NCBI GenBank assembly: GCA_950295325.1
Contig: OX485806.1
Coordinates: forward strand, 23,560,001 to 23,624,000
From: Polytrichum commune
Lineage: Eukaryota > Streptophyta > Polytrichopsida > Polytrichales > Polytrichaceae
Direction: 5' to 3'
Length of the DNA stretch: 64,000 nucleotides
Shown here: one piece after another, positions 55,940-64,000 of the stretch
Layout of the letters: each line of letters opens with the position of its first letter
How positions within the stretch are numbered: position 1 is the first letter of the stretch
Translations under genes and position numbers: made by a program
Notes under the pieces: generated by a model
What the model saw: the letters and a program-made list of their open reading frames with translations, nothing else
What the model was told of the DNA's origin: nothing
The model's database searches: none

Positions 55940-56936
55940 TAGCGAGTCAAGTTCCAATCCCACCTTACTAGTCCGGAATTCGTATAATCCTACAATTTTA
56001 TCAAGACACTTCCACTATCTTGATATTTTATTTGAATTGCCAACACTAAGTATACATTGTGACAATGCTATGTGTTATAGTGATATGTACTTAAGGTACT
56101 TTCAACTCCACAGGCAATTTTAGCCACTAGTTTGGATGAAGAAATTGCCTCATTTTGGTCAGCAGCTGTCCAGAATCACAAAGGTTGTTATTTCAAGTTT
56201 TAGGATTGGAGTTGAGATGCAGAAGTTTAAGAAATCAAAGTGAATATATATATATAATTTATTAGTTAGTTGATCAAATTGGTCGTCTCTATTGTGTTAA
56301 GTATTAAACCTAGAATTTCAATTCATATATTTTGATCACATAGTCCAATCGATTGAAACAAATGTTGTAACTACAAACCTTGCTATATATCACTCAAGCA
56401 TAGTCTAATCTCTTTGAAATACATGTCTTTTTGGTGTTTGTTCTTGGAGCCACACTTAAGCACACACCACTTGAGTATGGGTATTTGATTAAGATACGTA
56501 ACCTAATTAGACACATCTACTTTAAGCTGCAAAGCAACTGGAATAGAAGGCACATAAGGTATATCATGTTGAAACCAACACCCCAACCAAAACCACAACC
56601 AAAACCATCACCTCCAAATCTTGCACAACAAGTGCACACTGATTTTGAGAATGTTCGTCACCTCAACATCAAGTTTTCACGTTGGTTTTGGGCTATCTAC
56701 AAATAAAACCCTCGATCCTTATTACTTTTGCATACAAAATTCCAATAAGACATATGTTGATGTGTTAGAGTCCTTTGTCAATTGCTAACAAGGACCATTG
56801 AAAACTTCTAAGACCTAATAATAGAATGTATTATCAAAGCTTGAAATGACAGTTTTAGCACCATCCACCTTATTTCCTCCTTAGAAGATGAGATTAGGTG
56901 AAAAGTTGCCTACAAATTTGGAGATGCAAGCAATGA
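55940..56936. other. intergenic region without a supported gene
   Basis: Includes a short (AT)n near 56245 and a CCAAAACCACAACCAAAACC stretch at 56585-56604. No gene features. Confidence 0.4.
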
Positions 56937-57390
56937 ACGAGGAGAACTAACCGCTCGTTATATGTGAACCGGTTGAGTTTGAGAAACCGCTGGTTGAAGT
57001 TGATGACCACTGTCCGGGGAGAACCGGCAGTTAGTTACCGATGAACCGGTTGAGTTTGAGAAATAATCGGTTGAAGTTCAAGACTTCAGTAGAATTATCG
57101 ATCATTTCAGAGGAATCTATGAAAAAATATACCTCAAATGAATAAAGCAACACTGGAAGAAGATGTCAACATGCAACGGTGCAACCGGCTGGATTTAGAA
57201 TCACTAGCATCTTGACCGACTCTGCCCAAAAACTTCCCGAGCACTGTTGAAGACCGATCATTTTAGAGGAATTAAGTGAACACACCTATTAATAAACATA
57301 TATATATATATATATATATCCTCATTTAAACCGGTTGCACTTGGGAACACACACTAGGATCTCGACTGATTGTGCCCAAAAATGCTCTCA
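56937..57390. mobile_element. family H copy split by a second family H MITE
   Basis: Outer parts 56937-57007 and 57247-57390 form one family H copy (GTGAACCGGTTGAGTTTGAG, then CGATCATTTTAGAGGAAT and GATTGTGCCCAAAAATGCTC), also interrupted by an AT microsatellite at 57299-57319. The insertion between them is listed separately. Confidence 0.7.
57008..57246. mobile_element. hAT MITE family H inserted in a family H copy
   Basis: Starts CACTGTCCGGGGAGAACCGG and ends AACTTCCCGAGCACTG. The flanks TTGATGAC (57000-57007) and TTGAAGAC (57247-57254) differ by one base. It is 239 bp. Confidence 0.85.
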
Positions 57391-57654
57391 GGCTCTTCTG
57401 GTTGCAAGGCAGGCGGGCATTGAAGGCAAGTCAATAGTTCATCAATAACCCAGTTTCAAGTTGACATATAAAATGTTGCGCTCCTTGAAGAAACAAACTT
57501 ACTTGCGGCTGACACCGATCGAGGTATATATTGGCACTAGAGGACACGGGAATGGAGTTGTATATATATTTTAGCTGGACGACTGGCACTCTCACAATTA
57601 AGCAGGCAGTTGCCGTAGGCAGGCACATCCCAATGTTTTACAGTATCTATCTAT

Positions 57655-58720
57655 CTGTCTGCTGAAGTGTTAAAGAAGGCGGGGTCATTGATGGGGGCGT
57701 TGGGAGTCAGGAGTTTTCTCTCACCTGGGTCAGGCATGCATCAGGCCGATACTCAATTGTTGTGCTTCGCGTGGGTTCCACCCTTTCACTTTCCAAGCCT
57801 ATGGAAGGAGAGTACGAGAAAATGCCATGTTTTATTCCCCCAAAAGATCTTGAAGATCAATCCAGTTCACCTAGGAAATGATTGGAGTGCTTGTGTGATC
57901 TAGTAGATGGATGGGAACAATTCAATTCAATTCAATTCAACAATTGAGCGCTTCCAAAAATTCTCGTGCCAAATGTGCAAAGACTCATCCCAATGTTTTA
58001 CAGGATTTGCCTGATTTCTCACACTCACGTTGTTGTCTGATGGAGTATTAAAGAAGGCTTGGTCATTGGTGGGGGGGTTTGGAGTCATGAGTTTTCTCTC
58101 ACCTGGTGCAAGCAGGCATCGGGCCGATATTCGATTGTTGTGCTTCGCGTGGGTTCGACCCTTTCACTTTCCAAGCCTATGGAAGGAGAGTACAAGAAAA
58201 TGCCATGTTTTATTCCCCCAAAAGATCTTGAAGATCAATCCAGTTCATCTAGGAAATAATTGGAGTGCTTGTGTGATCTAGCAGATGGATGGGAACAATT
58301 CAATTCAACAGTTGAGCACTTCTCGTGCAAAATGTGCAAAGACATATCCCAATGTTTTACAGTATATGCCTGATTTCTCATACTCACGTTGTTGTCCGAT
58401 GAAGTGTTGAAGAAGGTTTGGTCGTTGATGGGGGCGTTTGGAGTCATAATTGTTCTCTCACCTGGTTCAGGAATCAAGCCCAGGCAACAACCGATACTCA
58501 ATTGTTGTGCGTTGTGTGGGTTCGACCCTTTTAGCTTCCCAAGCCTATGAAAGGATAGAACAAGAAAATGCCATGTTTTATTCCTCCAAGAGATCTTCAA
58601 GATCAATCAAATTCACCCAGGACATGATTGGAGTGCTTGTGTAATCCAGTAAATGGGAACAATTCAGTAGTTGAGCACTTCCAAAAATTCTCGTGCCAAA
58701 TGTGCAAATCACAATAGGTT
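57655..58720. repeat. three tandem units of about 350-370 bp
   Basis: Units start near 57667, 58048 and 58405. Each contains AAGAAGG--GGTCATTGATGG, TTTTCTCTCACCTGG, GATACTCAATTGTTGTG, CCAAGCCTATGGAAGGA, AAATGCCATGTTTTATTCC and GATTGGAGTGCTTGTG. Units 1 and 2 are closest; unit 3 is more diverged. The frames opened in units 1 and 2 are parallel because of the repeat and do not look like a real protein. An ATTCA microsatellite at 57918-57938 occurs in unit 1. Confidence 0.9.
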
Positions 58721-61355
58721 GGTGACCTCGTACTTGGAGTATGTGAGTTGTCCCACATTTCTAACAAATCTACCCCACCTAATATCAATAGTGATTGATG
58801 TTATAATTTGGATGGATACCCATTGTTGATGTTGATTATTGATACCCATACATTCACATTTGTATTGGTCCAACATTGGTTAACACTAGGGTCCAAGACT
58901 CTGAAATTAAGCAATTGTATTGGTCTGGATCAAAGGAGTTTACACTTAGGTCCAAGTCCAAGTAATGACTAAATGAAGCGGTGCTAATGTGGCAAAACCA
59001 TTTCCCTATCAAATCTCAGCAGTCCCCATTAAAGAAATCACGCCTCCTAGTTTGAGAAATCGATCTTCAAGCTTGCAAGGTCCAATCTTGAATCTCAAAG
59101 TAAGGAGCTTTGGAGCCCAAGTACCTTTAAGCCCAAACCCTAATGTAAACCCATCATTAACCAATAATGGCACCCCCATGCGGCCCCTGCATTGGTTTGT
59201 ACCAACTCTCAAGATACATGTCAAAGTCAAATTCTAATCCGTCCATGAGATTGAATTTTTATTGAACACACACCTGCTACAAAGATGGAGTGATAATATG
59301 TAACAATGGTGATAAGGTATGTGTGGAATGTATTTGAATTAGTCCATTTATGTGAGTAGAATACGAACCCATATCAACCAATATTCTCATTTATTTACAT
59401 GTATCCTCCAATTGAAATGTTGCAATTTATACATGGATAGATTTTAGGTTGGACCACTTTTGGCATTTTAGCTCAATACAATAAACATTTTATCTTTAAC
59501 ATCTTCATATGACAACTTGAGGCCCATAAATTTGGGCCTCTTGGATCTTTAAGGTTCAGGCCCTTTTTTACACAAAAGAGGTTGAGAGCTTGAAGAAAGG
59601 AGTCTTCTCATTGGCGGAAATGAGGATCTTACTTATGCTTGTCCACTCAATTTCACTTTACACTTAAGCTTGCAAGCATGAACTTTTTACAAGGCTCACC
59701 CTCAGCTCACAACACTTAGAAATGTATTTGATGGATCCCATGTGGAATCACTAAGACAACTCTCTATCATTTTTGACAATCTCATGGTCAAATTCCCAAG
59801 CTACCTCCATTCGGTAGCTTGGGAATATCAAGAGCGTAAGCTCTTGTTTGGTGGGTCCCAAACCAAATGCAAGGCCTCAACTTGAGCTCTAAGGCACATG
59901 GACATATGTGGTCGCTTTTTTTTTTATTAAACATCTATATTAGAGTGCTACATGGTAAGGCTTGTAGTTAAGAACAAACACCAAGAAGACACATGTTATA
60001 ATGAAATCGGACTATGTGCTCAAATGTAGACATCATTCTATTAAGATTCAATTGTTAACAAAATTTGGAGAGTCTATATGATCGCTCAAAGAGAAAAATA
60101 ATCTTGACTTTGAGCTCTTATAACATCTACATCTCAACTTGGATTGACAATCTTTGTGTTCATTGCAAAGTTGCCAACCAAATGAGAAAATTCATGATCC
60201 GATCCAACGGTCAAAATTGTATATGGAGATGAAGTGTTCACAATATTAAGGCCACACACCTCGGTGTAAAAGGGGCGTAATAAATGCTTTTTGGAAGTTT
60301 GAATATCATCATAATATTTCTTAGCAATCCAAAATGTTCTCTCGCCATTTGTGGGAAGGGCAATGGAGGATGAGCCCATTGATAGGATCTTGATATGGAC
60401 TACTTTAGGCCTAGGGTCATTGGGGCCAACCAATCCCACATACCGCACATTGTTGGTGAGAACACATAGACCTTGCTATTCTTGCTAGTTTTGGTGTGTA
60501 GTAGTATGACATATAGACTATCTTCTAACTTGACAACATAGTAGCAACAAACTTGGATCCGGCATCCGAATATGGGGTAATCGATGGTTGGTTTGCCCCA
60601 ATCAACTTTCTAGTCACAAGATTCAATGTTGAGTTTGATGATGGGAGGATATCCCAAGCATTGACCTAAAGGCCGAGAAAGGTTTTTTTGGCCATGCAAA
60701 CAACTTTGTTCGTCCCAACCAATGTACAACCCTACTTCATAATCTTTTGAATTAGGGCATGTGAACAACTAATTTATTTCTTGAACAATTCTAACAAGTT
60801 CCAAACATGTCATCCATACAGTCATATCTACCATTGGAGGTACAACTTTTCTTTGTTAAATTGTTGAATCTAGATTAATGCATGGAGAGATTATGGAGAG
60901 ATTAATGCATGGAGAGATTATGGAGGTGATTATGGAGAGATTTGGACTTGAGCCTTGAAAGGTTAATTTATATAAGGAACTTGACCCATTTTATTCTTCA
61001 TGACTCTCGATAGAGCCCTCTAGCAAGGATTGAATAAGGCAAATAGTTCTTAAATGGTTACTTCTTTTTACTAACCCATTTCTCCTACAATATGAAACAC
61101 ATGATGAATACACCATGATCAACAAATCAAAATTGAGACCGTCGCCACTTTCCTCATAATTTCCAGAGCTCATGTGAAGATGCTCATGCTCATTAAATGG
61201 TCACATAAGTTCCCCCCTCCCCCTCCCCTCCCCTCCCCTCCCAATCATGTTGGTTAATGAATCTAGAGTAGTTATCATATTTCGAGCACGCATCCAATCT
61301 TTTCAAAACACACATCGTCGTGGTATCCATTCTTGGAGCCACACCAAACTGCCTC
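58721..61355. other. 2.6-kb stretch without a supported gene
   Basis: Short ORFs on both strands without domains. Contains a duplicated 27-bp unit beginning ATTAATGCATGGAGAGATTA (60877-60930) and a CCCCT microsatellite at 61211-61242. Confidence 0.4.
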
Positions 61356-61699
61356 GGGCTAGATCACACCTTCATTCGGCTGGGCCCCGCCCTCTCACGC
61401 CTCCTTCACTGCCCAATCTTCTTGTCTGCACTTGCGTGGGAACTATTCCCCGGTGGCAACCAATGTGACAATACCCAATCACTCAAACCATCAAGCTCCT
61501 TGGGCATGTGAAGGAACCTCATCAATCAACTTAAGAACAATGAAAGTGATGTTAACTTGAATATTTGTATTTTTGACCGAGTATTGTCACATTGATCCCA
61601 ACAAGGAAGAGTTCCCACGCAAGTGTGAGCAAGAAGACCGGGCAGTGAAGGAGGCGTGGGAAAGGTGGGGCCCAACCGAATGAAGATGTGATCTAGCCC
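61356..61699. mobile_element. foldback MITE family O, copy 2
   Basis: Starts GGGCTAGATCACACCTTCAT and ends ATGAAGATGTGATCTAGCCC. The inverted arms run about 125 bp (CTCCTTCACTGCCC, CTTGCGTGGGAACT and CAATGTGACAATAC each mirrored). It is 344 bp. No target duplication resolved. Confidence 0.85.
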
Positions 61700-61716
61700 C
61701 AAGCCACCAAACCACA

Positions 61717-62157
61717 TACAACCTAAACTCCCATAATGTCACACAATCTCTAATATCTTGACACCCTAGGGAACAGATGTTCGTAGTTCAAATCTCACTC
61801 CTTCTTGTCACATTTCTCCCCCTTATACCACGAAATTCGTCATTAATGCAAGCCACCAAAGAAGTCAACCCACACCCTCGCATTGCGCCATGTGTCAACA
61901 TGTGGAGTTGCTTCTTCTTCTTCTTGAATGTCGGTGTATGCGTCCGCCACATCGTCTGGGAAGGCCAAGTGGAGTGGACCACACTAGCGTAGGTGACGGG
62001 AGAATGAATTCAAATTATCCTCACATCTCCTTATTCCATAGTGTCACATGCTACACTAATTCCATAGTATCACGCATCCATGTTAACACTACAAAACTCC
62101 ATAATATCACGTGCACTTTGGTTGCCACGGGTGTGATATTACGGAGGTTAAAGTGTA
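61717..62157. mobile_element. MITE family J, copy 2
   Basis: Homologous to 17765-18230 along its length. Starts ACAACCTAAACTCCCATAAT and ends GTGTGATATTACGGAGGTTA. Begins 18 bp after the family O element. Confidence 0.75.
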
Positions 62158-62254
62158 CCACTCAAATAAAGATGTTGCAATGATAAGAAAAAGTAACCAA
62201 ATAAGGGCTGCCTACTACCGTAATGTTATGATTGCTTGGTCGGTTGCTGGTTGA

Positions 62255-62846
62255 AGCCCCGGTCAGGTCAGGTGAGTTCAATTCAGGTTAGGTCAGGCCA
62301 CTCCGGGCGGGGGCTGGGCTTGCTTTGCTTTGCTTTGCTTCTCCCTCCCTCCCTCCCTCCCTCCCTTTGTGGCAAGTGTGTGGGCGGCCGACATTGTAAC
62401 CTAATAAGTTCACACTGGCCTAACTAACTTAACCTGCATAACTTGGGTACAATCGACTCTCATAATAATTGCGGAATAGCAGTGTAACTTCCACACAGCC
62501 TGAACTTCCGTCCTTCGACCCACACTGACTGAACTAAGTTAAGTTACTGGGAGGATGGAGCTCGCGTTCTGCATGTGTGCTGTATGTGTGATCCAGTTTG
62601 TTTTATAATGCAATCCCCGGCTGGCTGGCTGGCTGGCTGGCTACTTAGTAACGGCCGCCGTCATAACTTCATAACACACTAGTTTTTTTATGAGTGTCGG
62701 GCCTCTCCCTCTCATTTTCAATTCCTCCTCCCTTTCAATTCAATCACTCCTTGGACCTTACTTGTCTGCGGGCGGGTGCAGTGAGTGAAGCAACCTGACC
62801 TGACCTGACCTGACCTGACCTGGTCTGATGAAAACAATAATAATAA

Positions 62847-62877
<31 letters not shown>

Positions 62878-62885
62878 AAGCCTTG
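62255..62885. repeat. microsatellite cluster
   Basis: Within 630 bp: GGTCAGGTCAGGT (62262), TTTGC repeats (62320-62340), CTCC repeats (62340-62366), GGCT repeats (62619-62641), CCTGA repeats (62793-62822) and AAG repeats (62846-62880). The GGTCA words at the left and TGACC words at the right are in inverted order. The stretch between them is less AT-rich than its neighbours. No ORF is convincing. Confidence 0.8.
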
Positions 62886-62954
62886 GAATTTGGCCGCCAG
62901 TTTGGCCGGTGGGGTTACTTTATTACACACAGGTTATGGTGTTCTTAGGAGTGT

Positions 62955-63462
62955 CGCGCTTAACTAGAGTGGAGGCGCCTATTACCCGATCACTTAAGAG
63001 ATTTTGCGCCAGGTCTGGAGAAGTATAAGGCGGTGCAAAACTTTCCCATGTAGGAGAAGTCAAAAATCGAGAGGACTGCAAAAAGAAAAAGAAAAAGAAA
63101 GAAATTTCCGTGTAGGAGAAGTCGAAAATCAAGAGGACTACAATTTTTTATTTTTTATTTTTTTTAAGTCATTTTATTGCTCGACTGAAATTACCGCAAT
63201 TTTTTGAAGCCGAAAGTTGGTCCAAACGTATTGTCAATGTCCAGAGTCTTCCATAACCGCTCGTTCCTCCTCGCTTTAGCATTCAATACCAGGACATGTG
63301 TCATGGCATTATTGGTTTCGACCTCATCAAAATTCAGTCCCAACCATATGAAAATTCATTCCCAGTCCGATCGAACTTTTGTCCCAACCGTATCGAAATT
63401 TTGGTACCCTATGGATTGTCCATGGGGTCCTAATTGGGAATAGGTGCTTCTACTATAATAGT
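62955..63462. mobile_element. family K element, longest single copy
   Basis: Starts CTAGAGTGGAGGCGCCTATT and ends AATAGGTGCTTCTACTATAA, inverted ends. The body matches 30786-31165 and the foldback at 16795-17465. A 45-bp phrase (GTAGGAGAAGTC-AAAATC-AGAGGACT) is duplicated at 63050 and 63112 around an AAAGA run. Confidence 0.7.
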
Positions 63463-63806
63463 GTTACTTGCCCTATAACGAGGCCTATCATGCGTTATAC
63501 TAATGATCAACAAGGCCGGTCATTAGTGTAACCACATAACATTTTTCATTTGCATGTTCAATAGTATCATCATGTAACGCCATCATAATAATAATAATAA
63601 CAATAATATTGTCTCACACACTGGTCTAATGTGCTACATTGAATGTCGTAATGTAAATAACTTGTGTGCTTCAAACACTTACTTATATTGAGAAATAATG
63701 GCATGTTGACAATTAGCAGATATGATTGACACTACTAGACTTCTAGACATCTAGTTTAGGCCCTCTGCAAATAGTGTATGTGACACTAAATACCATAAAT
63801 AGTGTA
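63448..63806. mobile_element. family A element, copy 3
   Basis: GTGTTACTTGCCCTATAACG, CTTCTAGACATCTAGTTTAG and GACACTAAATACCATAAATA with GTGTAG at the end match the other family A copies. The left end abuts family K, so their border is not certain. Confidence 0.65.
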
Positions 63807-64000
63807 GTACTCATATTGGAAGCCCATTTGTTGATCCCCAACATTACTCTCAGAGGTGTCAATTTTTTTTAATGAATTACGTGATGGTTTGTAAAACCTT
63901 TGAAGAAGTATATATTGTTAGAAATAATTTTGGTCTATGATTAGAATCATCGTATACTATATTTGACACAACCTAAGGTAAGTGGGTCTTGAACAAACAC
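63807..64000. other. window end, nothing recognised
   Basis: AT-rich sequence without visible feature. Confidence 0.4.

Noticed and set aside
57667..58281. Two similar ORFs with SFLSPG and FHFPSLWKESTRKCHVLF
   Set aside because: The similarity is fully explained by the tandem DNA repeat; the third unit does not keep the frame.
62718..62930. Minus ORF rich in Phe and Leu
   Set aside because: It is a translation of the AAG microsatellite.
1..64000. CRISPR array, bacterial operon or organelle origin
   Set aside because: There are no regularly spaced repeats with unique spacers. Spliced genes, MITEs and telo-boxes point to plant nuclear DNA.

Overview
The window reads as nuclear DNA of a land plant. 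It has spliced genes with GT-AG introns, a receptor-like kinase of plant type, telo-boxes in front of a translation-related gene, degenerate CCCTAAA-type repeats, and a dense population of small DNA transposons. The species cannot be named from the sequence. The gene-poor, MITE-rich layout and the unusual lectin kinase would suit a bryophyte, lycophyte or fern, but this is a guess.

Three protein genes are well supported. (1) 3526-6608 (+) is an eight-exon gene for a 267-residue EMAPII/Arc1p/AIMP1-like tRNA-binding protein. (2) 8570-12389 (-) is a two-exon receptor-like kinase with a ricin-B-like segment, a DUF642-like segment, one membrane helix and a complete kinase. Its 1.5 kb intron holds a 350 bp tandem duplication and a fresh hAT MITE. 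(3) 21318-23902 (-) is a two-exon gene for a 716-residue low-complexity protein with tandem repeats and a possible C-terminal CaaX box (CTIL). Weaker candidates are a 152-residue ORF at 51376-51834, a 114-residue ORF at 1898-2242 (-), and coding-like exons between about 37.7 and 41.5 kb that two MITEs have interrupted.

Most of the remainder is transposon sequence with few or no long ORFs. I could define termini and target-site duplications (TSDs) for several families: hAT MITEs (two types with perfect 8-bp TSDs, plus a CAGGGGTGGAGCC element), PIF/Harbinger-like MITEs (TTA/TAA TSDs), CACTA MITEs (one with a perfect 3-bp TSD), Mutator-like MITEs (8-11 bp TSDs), a solo LTR, a probable tRNA-derived SINE, and several long foldback elements. 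They are nested. At 49.2-50.1 kb a CACTA MITE lies inside a Harbinger MITE, which lies inside a hAT MITE. At 46.2-48.9 kb an element with CTACACC ends holds a Harbinger element (itself holding a solo LTR) and a hAT element (itself holding a CACTA-like element). Empty or related copies elsewhere in the window confirm several of these insertions.

By region: 0-3.4 kb repeats and homopolymers; 3.4-6.6 kb tRNA-binding gene; 8.5-12.6 kb kinase gene; 13-21 kb MITEs and a long hairpin; 20.7-23.9 kb repeat-protein gene and its duplicated downstream sequence; 25-37 kb repeats; 37.3-41.5 kb broken candidate gene; 42-50 kb nested transposons; 51-52.7 kb SINE, small ORF and LTR end; 53-64 kb MITEs, a triple tandem repeat and microsatellites. 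No CRISPR array, rRNA gene or intact transposase was seen.
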